A stretch of 64,000 bases of DNA from PGYR01 sp034670025 (lineage in GTDB: Bacteria; Bacteroidota; Ignavibacteria; Kapaibacteriales; UBA2268). Position numbers and translations under genes: made by a program. Positions 52,798 through 63,132 of this stretch are shown here, piece by piece (the first letter of the stretch is position 1; each line of letters opens with the position of its first letter). Where the stretch lies: the NCBI GenBank assembly GCA_034670025.1, contig JAXMOE010000001.1, positions 124,001-188,000 of the forward strand, written 5' to 3'. The notes below the pieces were generated by a model. The model was given only the letters and a program-made list of their open reading frames with translations. It searched no databases and was not told the origin of the DNA.

Positions 52798-54325
52798 TCT
52801 GAATATAGTTGCTCGGTGCGTTATTCCGAGGTTAAATACAGTTTACTATTACGAACAAGAAGAATACAAAAAGCTAATCCATAAGCTAATAGAATATGGA
52901 GTAAGTGGTTTCTGTGTGTTTGGTGGTGAAGTAAATCAAGTAAAAAATATGATTTCCTCGCTAAGAGCAATTGCCGAACAACCACTTATATTCTCGTCTG
53001 ATTTGGAATTTGGTTTGCCAATGAGGTTTTTGGGTGGGACTGGTTTTCCCCACGCTATGGCTTTAGGAAGAACACAAGACCCAACTAAATCGGGAATAGC
53101 GGCTAAGTTTATTGCTAAGGAAGCAAAACTATTGGGTATCGATTGGAATTTAGCACCTGTTTGTGATATTAACTCAAACCCAAAGAATCCAATTATAAAT
53201 ATTCGTGCATTCGGTGAAGATGATTTGACTGTTTCGCAGCATTCGGTGTATTATACCAAAGCAACCCAAAACGAAGGTGTGATAGCATGTGCAAAGCACT
53301 TTCCTGGTCATGGAGACACCGATGTTGATTCTCATTTGGAATTGCCTATTGTCACCAAATCGGGTGAAGATTTTCAGACAGAGTTGAAGCCATTTATAAA
53401 TAATATAAAAAATGGCGTGAAATCTGTAATGGTTGGTCATTTGTGGGTGAAAGAATTAGATGATGAGAAGATACCTGCTACACTTTCAAAAAATGTAATT
53501 ACTACGCTTTTAAAAGAAAAATTAGGTTTCGAAGGCATAGTTATAAGTGATGCTTTGGATATGAAATCAATCACTAATAGCTACACGTCAGTAGAAGCAG
53601 CGACTAATTTCTTTGAAGCTGGAGGAGACATTGCATTAATTCCCGAAAATCCATTTGAAGCTATAGAGGGAATAGCTGAACAGTTGAGCAAAAAACCAGA
53701 GTTAAAAGAACATCTGAACTCGTCTTACAGAAAACTAAAACGTGAGATGAACTTTGTTGGTGCACTCAACCCACCTCAGATTGATGAGGAATTCAAAGAC
53801 CACTTTATGGAGCATGAAAAAGTTGCTTTGGAGCTGGCTAGGGACACTATTGAACTAAAGTTAGAAAATAACGTAATACCGATTCAAGAAGGTATGCAGT
53901 ATGCTGGTTTCGGATTTTTACAGAAGGATGATGACTTTGGCCCTGCAAGTATGTTCTTTAATTTTATGCAGCAAGCTCTGGAAAATGACTGTGATTTTGC
54001 ATACATAAATGAAGAAATTGAAGATGATGATTTGGAGCAGCTCAAGCTCGGTGTAGATGATGCTGACATAATTCTATTTGCTGTTTTCCACAGAAGTAGA
54101 TCACACGTTGGCGATATAGGTCAGGCAGAGAAAATCAGCTCCATTATGAAAAAAATAGCAATGGGTAAGCCAGTTATCACAGTTTATTTTGGTAATCCTT
54201 ACTTAGCTGATGAGATTAGGTCAGACGTTTCTGTTTTGGCTTATTCTAATTCATTGGCATCACTTGCTGCTACAACTATGATACTTAGTGGTAGAACAAA
54301 TTACGGTTCAGAAGAAAAAAAATAA
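52787..54325 (+). CDS. Glycoside hydrolase family 3, beta-N-acetylhexosaminidase (NagZ-type)
   Basis: 512 residues. The catalytic domain shows SSDLEFGLPMRFLGGTGFPH, LGIDWNLAPVCDIN, the NagZ-type loop KHFPGHGDTDVDSHLELP with its His/Asp, and the nucleophile Asp in GFEGIVISDALDMKSI. A C-terminal domain of about 170 residues follows, as in two-domain GH3 enzymes. There is no signal peptide, so it is probably cytoplasmic and cleaves GlcNAc from muropeptide-derived saccharides for recycling. Substrate inferred from the loop. Confidence 0.92.
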   Translation: MESNLNIVARCVIPRLNTVYYYEQEEYKKLIHKLIEYGVSGFCVFGGEVNQVKNMISSLRAIAEQPLIFSSDLEFGLPMRFLGGTGFPHAMALGRTQDPTKSGIAAKFIAKEAKLLGIDWNLAPVCDINSNPKNPIINIRAFGEDDLTVSQHSVYYTKATQNEGVIACAKHFPGHGDTDVDSHLELPIVTKSGEDFQTELKPFINNIKNGVKSVMVGHLWVKELDDEKIPATLSKNVITTLLKEKLGFEGIVISDALDMKSITNSYTSVEAATNFFEAGGDIALIPENPFEAIEGIAEQLSKKPELKEHLNSSYRKLKREMNFVGALNPPQIDEEFKDHFMEHEKVALELARDTIELKLENNVIPIQEGMQYAGFGFLQKDDDFGPASMFFNFMQQALENDCDFAYINEEIEDDDLEQLKLGVDDADIILFAVFHRSRSHVGDIGQAEKISSIMKKIAMGKPVITVYFGNPYLADEIRSDVSVLAYSNSLASLAATTMILSGRTNYGSEEKK

Positions 54326-54336
54326 CTAGAAATAGT

Positions 54337-55350
54337 ATGAGTAAAAAAATATTAGTAACAGGCACAGCAGGTTTCATTGGGAGTAACTTCGTTAGGATTA
54401 TTCTTGATAAAACTGACTTTGAGATTGTGAGTTTCGATGCGTTGACTTATGCAGGCAATTTGGAAAACTTAGCTCCTTATAAAGATAATGAAAGACATTT
54501 GTTTGTCAAAGGAAATATAGAAAGTAAATCTGATTTGAAGAAATTATTTTCTAACCACAATTTTTATGGTGTAATCAATTTTGCTGCTGAATCGCACGTT
54601 GATAGATCCATCATGGATTCGACACCATTTGTCAACACTAATGTAATGGGTACAGTAAATCTACTTGACTTTTCTAAAAAATATAAAGTTGAAAAATATC
54701 TTCAAGTATCTACGGATGAGGTATATGGCTCTCTTGGTGCAGAAGGAAAGTTCTCAGAAAATACGAATTTGAAACCAAATTCGCCTTACTCGGCATCAAA
54801 AACTGCTGCTGATAACTTTGTAAGATCCTATAATAAAACTTTTGGTTTCCCCACTCTAATCACTCGTTGTTCTAATAATTATGGTCCAAATCAATTCCCA
54901 GAAAAGCTAATTCCTCTTATGATAATGAATGCCATGAATGATAAGGATTTACCAGTCTATGGTGATGGAATGAACGTAAGGGATTGGATTTATGTAGATG
55001 ACCACTGCGATGCAATTTTAGAAGTGTTTGAAAAAGGGACGATTGGCGATGTTTACAATATTGGTGCTGAGAACGAAATGCCTAATATTGAAATAGTTAA
55101 AACTATACTTAATAAATTAGACAAGCCAGAGTCGTTAATCAAATTCGTTACTGACAGACCAGGCCACGATTTGCGCTACGCTATGGACAACACAAAGATT
55201 AACTCGGAACTTGGTTGGAGTCCCAAATATGATTTTGAATCTGGTTTGGACAAAACAATCGATTGGTATTTGAATAATATGGAATGGGTAGAGAACATAG
55301 TTAGTGGCGAGTACAAAAATTATTACAAAAAAAATTATTCTAATAGATGA
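54337..55350 (+). CDS. rfbB: dTDP-glucose 4,6-dehydratase
   Basis: Converts dTDP-glucose to dTDP-4-keto-6-deoxyglucose for rhamnose and related sugars. The 337-residue SDR enzyme has TGTAGFIGSNF, DALTYAGNLENL, FAAESHVDRSI, STDEVYGSL with the family Thr-Asp-Glu, YSASK (catalytic Tyr and Lys), NNYGPNQFPEKLIP and DRPGHDLRYAMD. The partner genes rfbA, rfbC and rfbD are not in the window. It overlaps wecB by 4 bases. Confidence 0.94.
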   Translation: MSKKILVTGTAGFIGSNFVRIILDKTDFEIVSFDALTYAGNLENLAPYKDNERHLFVKGNIESKSDLKKLFSNHNFYGVINFAAESHVDRSIMDSTPFVNTNVMGTVNLLDFSKKYKVEKYLQVSTDEVYGSLGAEGKFSENTNLKPNSPYSASKTAADNFVRSYNKTFGFPTLITRCSNNYGPNQFPEKLIPLMIMNAMNDKDLPVYGDGMNVRDWIYVDDHCDAILEVFEKGTIGDVYNIGAENEMPNIEIVKTILNKLDKPESLIKFVTDRPGHDLRYAMDNTKINSELGWSPKYDFESGLDKTIDWYLNNMEWVENIVSGEYKNYYKKNYSNR

Positions 55351-56453
55351 AAAAAGTTATATCAGTAGTTGGTGCAAGACCAAATTTTATGAAGGTAGCA
55401 CCAATTCATAGAGCATTTGAGAAATACAAAAACATAGAGCATTTTATTGTTCACACTGGTCAACACTACGATAAAAATATGAGTGATGCTTTCTTTCAGG
55501 ATTTGGAAATGCCACATCCTAAGCATTTTTTGAATATACGTTCTGGTTCACACGCTGAGCAAACAGCCAAAGTTATGGTTGAGTTTGAGAAGGTTTTGTT
55601 AGAGGAAAAACCAGATTTGATTATAGTAGTAGGCGATGTCAACTCTACTGTGGCTTGTAGTTTAACTGCCGTAAAGTTACATATACCTGTAGTTCACGTA
55701 GAGTCTGGGCTCCGAAGCGGTGACAGAAAAATGCCAGAAGAGATAAATAGAATAGTAACAGATTCAATCTGTGATTATGCGTTTGTTACTGAAAAGAGCG
55801 GAAAAGAGAATTTGCTCAAAGAGAATTATCCTGAAGACAGGATATTCTTCGTAGGTAACACTATGATCGATTCTCAGCATTTCGCTTTGCCAAAGTTAGA
55901 TGAATCAGATATAATAGAAAAGCTAAAATTAAATAGAAAGACTTATGTGCTTTCTACAGTACACAGACCTTCCAACGTTGATAACAAAGAGCAACTATCG
56001 GATATGTTAGACGTATTTGAGAAATTATCTGAGAAGAGAACTGTAGTAATACCAATGCACCCGAGAACTAAGAATAACCTGGAAAAATTTGGGTTGCAAG
56101 ATAAACTTGATAGCATAGAAAATTTGGTAGTAACGGGGCCTCTGGGTTATTTGGACTTTTTGAATTTGATGAAAAATTGTGATTTTGTTCTTACTGACTC
56201 TGGTGGAATACAAGAAGAAACCACAGCACTTGGTATAGACTGCATAACAATAAGAACTACTACGGAAAGACCAAGCACAATAGAAGAAGGAACAAATGTC
56301 TTGGTTTTCCCTAAAAAAGAAAATATAGAAAAAGCCGTTGATAAATATCTTAGTGGCGAAAGAAAACAAGGCAGTATTCCATATCTATGGGACGGAGAAG
56401 CTGCTCACAGAATAACTGAAATAATAAGCAAAATACTTTCGGAGACTGAATGA
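55347..56453 (+). CDS. wecB: UDP-N-acetylglucosamine 2-epimerase (non-hydrolysing)
   Basis: Interconverts UDP-GlcNAc and UDP-ManNAc for surface glycans. 368 residues with VVGARPNFMKVAPIHRAFEK, HTGQHYDKNMSDAFF, VVGDVNSTVACSLTAVKL, VESGLRSGDRKMPEEINR and TDSGGIQEETTALG, the family signatures. Translationally coupled by 4-base overlaps to rfbB and the SLBB export gene. Confidence 0.95.
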   Translation: MKKVISVVGARPNFMKVAPIHRAFEKYKNIEHFIVHTGQHYDKNMSDAFFQDLEMPHPKHFLNIRSGSHAEQTAKVMVEFEKVLLEEKPDLIIVVGDVNSTVACSLTAVKLHIPVVHVESGLRSGDRKMPEEINRIVTDSICDYAFVTEKSGKENLLKENYPEDRIFFVGNTMIDSQHFALPKLDESDIIEKLKLNRKTYVLSTVHRPSNVDNKEQLSDMLDVFEKLSEKRTVVIPMHPRTKNNLEKFGLQDKLDSIENLVVTGPLGYLDFLNLMKNCDFVLTDSGGIQEETTALGIDCITIRTTTERPSTIEEGTNVLVFPKKENIEKAVDKYLSGERKQGSIPYLWDGEAAHRITEIISKILSETE

Positions 56454-58165
56454 AATTGAAAATTATATTACTTATGCTATTGACTACGTATGTTTCGATG
56501 GCACAAGTAACTGGTATGAGCGATAATAAATTGTTACTCCAAAATGAGTTGGAAAACAATAAGGGAATGGATTCTAAGATGATAACGTCGGAACAAATGC
56601 CCGTTTCTAATATTGTTAACCCTGATAACTATTATCTTGGTCCAGGTGATGTGTTATTAGTTAAAGCAATTCCGATGATAACTACAGCTATGCCAGTAGT
56701 AGTTTCACCAGATAATATGATGTTGTTACCTCGCTCCGGTGGACTGATTGACGTCAATGGGCTAACATTAACAGAAGTAAGGCAATTAATTAATGATAGT
56801 TTTACAAAATATAAAGATAATGCAATTGTGACTGTTGCGTTCCAAACACCACATCTGAGTTTCGTAGAAGTAGAAGGTAATGTCCTTAATTCAAGTGTTT
56901 TTAATCTACCTTCAACATTTAAAGTTTCTGATGCTATTCAATTAGCGAACAAAAGATCACCAGTTTCACAAAAAAGCAATTCGAGTGAAGATGATTACAT
57001 ACAAGATCGTTTAAGAGTTAAGAAAAAGTTTTCAATTTCACAGGATTATGGTGAGATAATTGATTACTGGAAAAGAAATATTCTTATAATTCATGAAGAT
57101 GGAACAAGCGATAGAGCTGATTTGTTGAAATCGAAAACAGAAGGGAATTCTGCTTTGAATCCTTATATCAGACAAGGTGATAGAGTAATCGTACCATTTA
57201 ACAAATCTGAATATTATACAGTTTCTGTCAAAGGGGAAGTACAAAGACCAATAACTTTACCTTTCAAAAGAGGGGATAAATTATCAGAGCTTTTAAGTTA
57301 TGGGCTTGGGCTTACTGACAATGCAGATGAGAATAATATCTATTATTTTGATGGTGAAACAAAGCAAAAATTAACTGCTGAAGGCAATAAGATAGTTTTT
57401 AGTAATGATGTTGATCTTAAACCTGGTTCTGTAGTAGTAGTAGGAAGTAAGTTTGATAAAGCTCAACCAGAAGATGGAGTTATCACGATAAAAGGATTTG
57501 TTCAAAATCCTGGTGCATATCCAATAATGAACTACAAAACTAAGCTTAGTGAAATTATAGAAATGGCTGGTGGATTGCGAGAAGAAGCATATTTGCCTCT
57601 TGCTAAACTTTATCGAAGCACTAACGAATTTGACGATTTGAGTCAATCAAGAACAGAAGCATTCAAGATGTTTAGAAAAAGTAATCTTTCCATGGAAGAT
57701 ACTATTCGTTACACGCTTGATATGAAGTCAATCGAACCAATTGTGTCAGTTGATTTTACCAAAGCATTAAACGATAATAAGTATGATGTAACTTTGGTAA
57801 ATGGTGACGAGGTTGTGATCCCAACTTCCCCGAACAGAGTATATGTGTTTGGTAGAGTAGAAAATCCTGGCTTTGTTGAGTTTGAAAAGGGTAAGGATGT
57901 TGCTTACTACATTAATAAAACGGGTGGATTTACAGAAGTCGCAGATTATGATAGAACAGCTGTAATAAGAAAAAATACCACAGCATGGGTTGGGAACGAA
58001 GAAGCAATTGTATTCGATGGTGACTATATCTATGTACCTGGTGAAGAAGATTTGTCAACTTCAACAGAACAAGCAAAGTATTCAACCTATGCTGCAATAG
58101 CTGGAACTGTTGCTACATTAGGTTTCTTAATCTTACAAGTAATGGATTTTGTTAATAGAGAATGA
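56450..58165 (+). CDS. Polysaccharide export protein with SLBB domains (Wza-like)
   Basis: 571 residues. Signal peptide (MKLKIILLMLLTTYVSMAQ), a polysaccharide-export domain at about 60-145 (NYYLGPGDVLLVKAIPM, NAIVTVAFQTPHLSFVEVEG), then three SLBB-like repeats (SVKGEVQRPITLPFKRGD, IKGFVQNPGAYPIMNYKT, VFGRVENPGFVEFEKGKD), and a single C-terminal transmembrane helix (YAAIAGTVATLGFLILQVM). No lipobox Cys is present, unlike Wza. It should form the outer-membrane or trans-envelope exit for the polysaccharide made by this cluster. Confidence 0.9.
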   Translation: MKLKIILLMLLTTYVSMAQVTGMSDNKLLLQNELENNKGMDSKMITSEQMPVSNIVNPDNYYLGPGDVLLVKAIPMITTAMPVVVSPDNMMLLPRSGGLIDVNGLTLTEVRQLINDSFTKYKDNAIVTVAFQTPHLSFVEVEGNVLNSSVFNLPSTFKVSDAIQLANKRSPVSQKSNSSEDDYIQDRLRVKKKFSISQDYGEIIDYWKRNILIIHEDGTSDRADLLKSKTEGNSALNPYIRQGDRVIVPFNKSEYYTVSVKGEVQRPITLPFKRGDKLSELLSYGLGLTDNADENNIYYFDGETKQKLTAEGNKIVFSNDVDLKPGSVVVVGSKFDKAQPEDGVITIKGFVQNPGAYPIMNYKTKLSEIIEMAGGLREEAYLPLAKLYRSTNEFDDLSQSRTEAFKMFRKSNLSMEDTIRYTLDMKSIEPIVSVDFTKALNDNKYDVTLVNGDEVVIPTSPNRVYVFGRVENPGFVEFEKGKDVAYYINKTGGFTEVADYDRTAVIRKNTTAWVGNEEAIVFDGDYIYVPGEEDLSTSTEQAKYSTYAAIAGTVATLGFLILQVMDFVNRE

Positions 58166-59796
58166 TAAAAATTTGCAGAACGGTATTATTACTAATTATA
58201 ACTACAAGTGTCCTATTTTCACAAGTGGAGAATGTTCCTTTGACTTCTCCAGTTTATGATTATTTGCTGAGAGCAGAAACTAAGGGATATTTGGAGCATG
58301 GTTCATTGTCAGACCTACCACTCCAAAGAAAAGAAATAACAGGAATATTAGAAAAAATATATTATGATGAATCTGCTTCAGATAGAGATAAAAGTATCGC
58401 TAAGTTCTACCTCAGAGAATTCAATATAATAGAAGAAGAAAATGCCGTAATTTTTGAAAATGAACAGTTTGCGGATAATGTTATAATTGATGATATATTT
58501 TCAAACAAAGATAAGTATTTCTACCGCTATTCTGATAGCTCATCTAATGTAGAAATAAAACCATTGTTAAAATCAGAATTGTTCGCTACGAATTCAGATA
58601 GTTACGAAAAGAACAGCAGCTTTATTATGCAGGGTGGAGCCAGGCTCACTGGAACGCTTTCCAATTCATTTGGTTATTACCTTCAAGCAACAAATGGCTC
58701 ACTATTATCTGGGAGCAGACAATTAGCTTTAGATAGGGAAAGTAGCTATGGTAACAATGTGAAGTTTGCATTCCTAGATAATGATTTGGACTTTACTCAA
58801 TCGCATATCACTTATGAAAATAACTGGTTCTATGCTACTATTGGTAGGGAAGTAAGGAATCTTGGTGCTGGAATTAGCCAAAACGTGTTTATTTCCAACT
58901 CTTCACAACCATTCGATGCACTTTCTCTTGGTGCAAAATTCAAAACGTTTGAATACAAGTTTACTCACGGTTCACTATTGGCAACACCAGATGACAGCAA
59001 CTTGACCCAAGGATTTAATACAACCATACACGATAAATTTTTAGTGATGCACAGGTTTGCATTCAGGCCAAGTTGGGGAGAGATTGCACTCTGGGAAGGA
59101 GTGATATATTCTAATCGTTCAATTGATTTTGCTTATATAAATCCACTATCTTTTCTTAAATCAGTAGAACATGCTCTAAGAGACAGAGATAATTCGATGA
59201 TGGGTCTAGACTTTACAATCAGACCAATAAACAACTTCCAACTCAAAGGTAGTTTTCTACTGGATGATATTATTATTGATGAAATTGGCAATGGTTTTTG
59301 GAGTAACAAGACAGCATGGAATATTGCTGGGATTTACTCTTTCGATTCACCGATAGATATTGGTGCAGAATATTCGAGAGTTGAACCATACACTTATAGT
59401 CATTTTAATAGAGCAAATTCTTATTCGACGGATAGTGGATTACTTGGTTCTATAATTGAACCAAACTCAGATTATATATCAGTAATGGCTAATTATTGGA
59501 TTGCTGACAAGTACCCGCTTACTGTGCGTTATATCAGAAAAAGACACGGTAGGAATGTATTTGAAGATGGTGAATTAACACAAAATGTTGGTGGAAGTTC
59601 GGAGCAAACAAGAAGACCAGATGACAGTGAGGTGGTTGAGTTTTTAGATGGTGATTTGATTAATACGAGTATTTATCAAGCATCATTTGGATATGAGCTA
59701 TTCAGAAATTTTAATGCAAAGGTGTTATATTCTTACGAGCCAAATAATGGACGAAATCACTACTTTAGATTAATCTTCACTTTGGAGGATTTCTAA
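58162..59796 (+). CDS. Capsule-assembly Wzi-like outer-membrane barrel
   Basis: 544 residues with a signal peptide (LLLIITTSVLFSQ), an N-terminal helical region (VPLTSPVYDYLLRAETKGYL, ITGILEKIYYDESA) and a long beta-rich part (about 130-544) ending in an aromatic strand (HYFRLIFTLEDF, terminal Phe). This order is familiar from Wzi-family proteins of Bacteroidota and relatives that hold capsule at the surface. Position between the SLBB exporter and glycosyltransferases supports this. Family call is by layout, not by a single motif. Confidence 0.78.
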   Translation: MIKICRTVLLLIITTSVLFSQVENVPLTSPVYDYLLRAETKGYLEHGSLSDLPLQRKEITGILEKIYYDESASDRDKSIAKFYLREFNIIEEENAVIFENEQFADNVIIDDIFSNKDKYFYRYSDSSSNVEIKPLLKSELFATNSDSYEKNSSFIMQGGARLTGTLSNSFGYYLQATNGSLLSGSRQLALDRESSYGNNVKFAFLDNDLDFTQSHITYENNWFYATIGREVRNLGAGISQNVFISNSSQPFDALSLGAKFKTFEYKFTHGSLLATPDDSNLTQGFNTTIHDKFLVMHRFAFRPSWGEIALWEGVIYSNRSIDFAYINPLSFLKSVEHALRDRDNSMMGLDFTIRPINNFQLKGSFLLDDIIIDEIGNGFWSNKTAWNIAGIYSFDSPIDIGAEYSRVEPYTYSHFNRANSYSTDSGLLGSIIEPNSDYISVMANYWIADKYPLTVRYIRKRHGRNVFEDGELTQNVGGSSEQTRRPDDSEVVEFLDGDLINTSIYQASFGYELFRNFNAKVLYSYEPNNGRNHYFRLIFTLEDF

Positions 59797-59797
59797 A

Positions 59798-60928
59798 TTG
59801 GCTGCAAATGAAATTGTACTTTTAACACTTCTTCTTTTATTCTTATATCCCTTAGTGATTTACCCCATTCTTTTATTATTGCTTCCTACAAAAAAGCATA
59901 ATAAGAGAAAGGAAAATATAAAATCTGTAAGTGTTCTTATTGCAGCGTACAATGAAGAAGAGCATATAGAAGACTGCATTGGGTCTATATTAGATTCTGA
60001 CAAAGGTGATATTGAAATTGAAATTCTGGTTGGCTCAGATGGTTCGAATGATAGAACAGTTGAGTTGGCAAAAAAGATTGGCAGTGAATTTGTAAAAGTA
60101 TTTGATTTTGGAAGAGGTGGAAAAAACGCCACAATTAATAAGTTGGTAGAAAAAGCTAGCTATGATACAATTCTATTTTTAGATGCTGATTTTAGATTGA
60201 AGAAAGAAAGCTTAATAAATATAGTAGCTGAATATTCCGAATTGGATGTTGGTGTTATAATATTACCTATAGAAATGCAAAATGAAGACAAAGCCTCAGC
60301 TGAAGGAGAATCAATTTATCAAAAATATGAATCATACATAAGAAAACAAGAAAGCAAAATTAGCTCATGTGTAAACACTCTCGGTGGCTATATAATTAGC
60401 AAAGATACTTTTGAAAATATAAGTTCAGATAACTATTGTGATGATTTGCACTCTATTCTCACTTCAATTAAGAAAAGAAAAAGGGTTTACTTTAGTGAGA
60501 AAAATTCTATACTCGAAGTTAGAGAGTCAAACTTTTTTGAAGATTTTAGAAGAAGGAAAAGATTAGTTGGTGGTGGTCTATCTACAATTTTTGCATTTAG
60601 GGAATTACTAACTTTCAAATATGGTTGGAACTCTTTCTTCTTGTGGTCTCATAAAGTAATGAGATGGTTTTCGTCGGTTTTTTTATTAGCTTCTTTCGTT
60701 TTATCTTTGACAATGCTAAATTCGTTGTTTGGTTTAATTACAGCTTATGTTTTTGCGATTTTAATTGTTATTGCTTTTTTAGGTCTATTGTTAGAAAAGG
60801 GTAATATGAAAAATCCATTGAAAATACCTTTATTTTTTGTCTCAATGAATATTGGTTTTATCATTGGTATATTACAATATATAAACGGAAAACAAAACGC
60901 AATTTGGAGTAGAAAAGGATTAGATTGA
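59798..60928 (+). CDS. Glycosyltransferase family 2, membrane-anchored, TTG start
   Basis: 376 residues. An N-terminal hydrophobic helix, then the GT-A fold with VSVLIAAYNEEEHIEDCIGS, VGSDGSNDRTVELA, the DxD-type LFLDADFRLKKES, and QXXRW-like region RRRKRLVGGGLS, then three C-terminal transmembrane segments. The start is TTG at 59798, preceded by GGAGG at 59784-59788 (9-base spacing); no in-frame ATG fits, and the nearest ATG is out of frame. It adds a sugar at the inner face of the membrane; sugar unknown. Confidence 0.88.
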   Translation: MAANEIVLLTLLLLFLYPLVIYPILLLLLPTKKHNKRKENIKSVSVLIAAYNEEEHIEDCIGSILDSDKGDIEIEILVGSDGSNDRTVELAKKIGSEFVKVFDFGRGGKNATINKLVEKASYDTILFLDADFRLKKESLINIVAEYSELDVGVIILPIEMQNEDKASAEGESIYQKYESYIRKQESKISSCVNTLGGYIISKDTFENISSDNYCDDLHSILTSIKKRKRVYFSEKNSILEVRESNFFEDFRRRKRLVGGGLSTIFAFRELLTFKYGWNSFFLWSHKVMRWFSSVFLLASFVLSLTMLNSLFGLITAYVFAILIVIAFLGLLLEKGNMKNPLKIPLFFVSMNIGFIIGILQYINGKQNAIWSRKGLD

Positions 60929-62403
60929 GTATAGCTACTGAAAATATAAATAATAGTTCTTTGGGTAAGTCAATTTCGACTAAGTTCAAGAATAAATTTC
61001 TGCCACTTTACTTAGAGTTGACTGCAGATATACTTGCTATAACGTTTAGTTTTATTATCCAATATTATATTCGATACGAATCGACATTGTTCGGAACCAT
61101 TAGACCCGATTTGACTTATAATTGGGACTTAATTTTATACGGCACACTTGCTACATTAATATATTGGATTTCATACTTTGCTATAAATGGTATGTACCGA
61201 AATTGGTACGAGCGTAGCCCAATTGATGAAATTTTCACTATGTTGAAGCTAATTGGCTTCGGGTGTTTGGTTATGGCAATTGTGGTTCTTTCAGTCATAC
61301 AGACAAGCCCACGTATGTTGATTATGGTGTATTTTGTAGTGTTAAGTCTTAACATAGTGATATTTAGAACCATAGCACGAAGGATTCAGCTTTCTTTGAG
61401 AAAGAGAAAGATTATTAACTTAAACACGTTATTGATAGGAAGAAAGGACAAAGTAGCTGGAATTGCAAGAAAGATGCAATTATCCCCAAGTTGGGGTTAC
61501 AGGCCAGTAGGTATTATTGATTCATCACAAAATACAGACGAAGACAACAACAACAGCTCAGATAGCAGGTTGCCTGTTTTGGGTGGATTGTCAGATTTTA
61601 ATAGAATAATAGATGAGTATTCGCCTGATGCTGTGGTAATTGGCTCAAAAATGAGTCAGAAATCAATCATGTTTTCAATTGTAAACACATGTAGAGATAG
61701 AAATATTAGTGTTAAAATAGAGCCAGATTTGTACCATTTATTTACTGGGCAATCGAAAACTACTAATCTATATGGAATACCGCTAATCGATGTGAATCTT
61801 AATTTGATGAAGCCGTGGCAGCGATTTGTAAAGAGAATATTCGATATTGTATTTAGTGCTTTGGTGCTAATTGTTGGTTTACCAGTTTGGTTAATTCTCG
61901 CATTGGCTATCTCATTAGAATCAAAAGGTGGAGTGTTTTACACTCAGCCAAGAATAGGAAGGCACGGCAAAGAATTCAAAATATACAAATTTAGATCTAT
62001 GGTTCCAGCTAAACCTGATGCAGAACAAAAATGGACTGTGGTTGGTGACAAACGAGTAACAAAGTTTGGTAAATTTCTTAGAAAATCACATCTGGATGAA
62101 ATTCCACAATTTTGGAATTGCCTGATTGGTGATATGAGTATAGTAGGGCCAAGACCTGAACAGCCAAAATTTGTAAAAATGTTTTCGGAAGAATTAGATT
62201 ATTATAACAGACGACACAAAGTTAGGCCAGGGATTACGGGCTGGTGGCAAATAAAATATGAATCTTTTGAATTAAGTTTAGAAGAAATAAAAAATAGAAC
62301 TAAAGATGATTTTTATTATATTGAAAATATGTCATTGAAGTTAGATTTTGAAATAATAATTAGAACGATATGGTTAGTATTTAAAGGACATGGGCAAACT
62401 TAA
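60925..62403 (+). CDS. Polyprenyl-phosphate sugar-1-phosphate transferase (WbaP/WcaJ-like initiating enzyme), TTG start
   Basis: 492 residues. Four N-terminal membrane helices (about 28-150), a CoA-binding-like Rossmann region (about 160-270), and the C-terminal catalytic domain: KRIFDIVFSALVLIVGLPVW, GVFYTQPRIGRHGKEFKIYK, FRSM, KSHLDEIPQFWNCLIGDMSI with Asp-Glu, VGPRPEQPKFV and RPGITGWWQI. It starts glycan synthesis by moving a sugar phosphate onto undecaprenyl phosphate. The start is TTG at 60925 inside TTGA overlapping the previous stop, with AAGGAT about 7 bases upstream; no ATG is close. Confidence 0.93.
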   Translation: MSIATENINNSSLGKSISTKFKNKFLPLYLELTADILAITFSFIIQYYIRYESTLFGTIRPDLTYNWDLILYGTLATLIYWISYFAINGMYRNWYERSPIDEIFTMLKLIGFGCLVMAIVVLSVIQTSPRMLIMVYFVVLSLNIVIFRTIARRIQLSLRKRKIINLNTLLIGRKDKVAGIARKMQLSPSWGYRPVGIIDSSQNTDEDNNNSSDSRLPVLGGLSDFNRIIDEYSPDAVVIGSKMSQKSIMFSIVNTCRDRNISVKIEPDLYHLFTGQSKTTNLYGIPLIDVNLNLMKPWQRFVKRIFDIVFSALVLIVGLPVWLILALAISLESKGGVFYTQPRIGRHGKEFKIYKFRSMVPAKPDAEQKWTVVGDKRVTKFGKFLRKSHLDEIPQFWNCLIGDMSIVGPRPEQPKFVKMFSEELDYYNRRHKVRPGITGWWQIKYESFELSLEEIKNRTKDDFYYIENMSLKLDFEIIIRTIWLVFKGHGQT

Positions 62404-62404
62404 T

Positions 62405-63118
62405 ATGAAATCGATAGTAGTAATACCAACATACAACGAAAGTAAAAATATAGATAGAATAATCGACAAGATTTGTTCTGTTCACGATAGTATTGATATT
62501 TTAGTAGTTGATGATAATTCTCCCGATGGCACAGGCGAGATAGTTAAAGCAAAAATGGCAACCAACAGCCGAATTCATATTATTGAAAGAGAAGGCAAAA
62601 TGGGATTGGGTACTGCTTATCTTGCTGGATTTACCTACGCTCTCGAAAATAAATATGAAGTAATAATGGAAATGGATGCTGATTTTTCTCACAATCCTGA
62701 AGAGATTCCTAACTTTCTAAGAGAGATAGAGACTCATGATTTGGTTCTGGGCTCTCGCTATATAAAGGGAGTCAATGTAGTTAATTGGCCGTTGAAACGA
62801 CTCTTGCTCAGTTATTTTGCTAATCTATATACAAGAATTATTACTGGTATGGATGTGAAAGATGCCACTGGTGGTTTCAAATGTTTTAGAGCTTCTGCTC
62901 TATCTCAAATTAATTTTGAAGAAGTAAAGTCTAATGGCTATAGCTTTCAGATAGAGATGACTTATCGTTTGTTTAAAAAAGGTGCAAGAATAAAAGAGAT
63001 TCCTATAATTTTTGTTGACAGATTAGAAGGTGAGTCAAAAATGAGTAAAAAAATTGTTTACGAAGCTATCTTTATGGTATGGAAGCTGAAGTTAGGCATT
63101 GTTAAAATATCAAAATAA
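62405..63118 (+). CDS. Polyprenol-phosphate mannosyl/glucosyltransferase (DPM1-like)
   Basis: 237 residues from the ATG at 62405, one base after the preceding stop; an in-frame ATG at 62390 would overlap it and add five residues. GT2 signatures: IVVIPTYNESKNIDRIID, LVVDDNSPDGTGEIV, GLGTAYLAGFTYAL, MEMDADFSHNPEEIP, GSRYIKG and DATGGFKCFRA. No C-terminal membrane segments, so it is the single-domain form. It makes a polyprenyl-phosphate sugar donor for transfer outside the cytoplasm. Confidence 0.94.
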   Translation: MKSIVVIPTYNESKNIDRIIDKICSVHDSIDILVVDDNSPDGTGEIVKAKMATNSRIHIIEREGKMGLGTAYLAGFTYALENKYEVIMEMDADFSHNPEEIPNFLREIETHDLVLGSRYIKGVNVVNWPLKRLLLSYFANLYTRIITGMDVKDATGGFKCFRASALSQINFEEVKSNGYSFQIEMTYRLFKKGARIKEIPIIFVDRLEGESKMSKKIVYEAIFMVWKLKLGIVKISK

Positions 63119-63132
63119 ACAACACACCACAA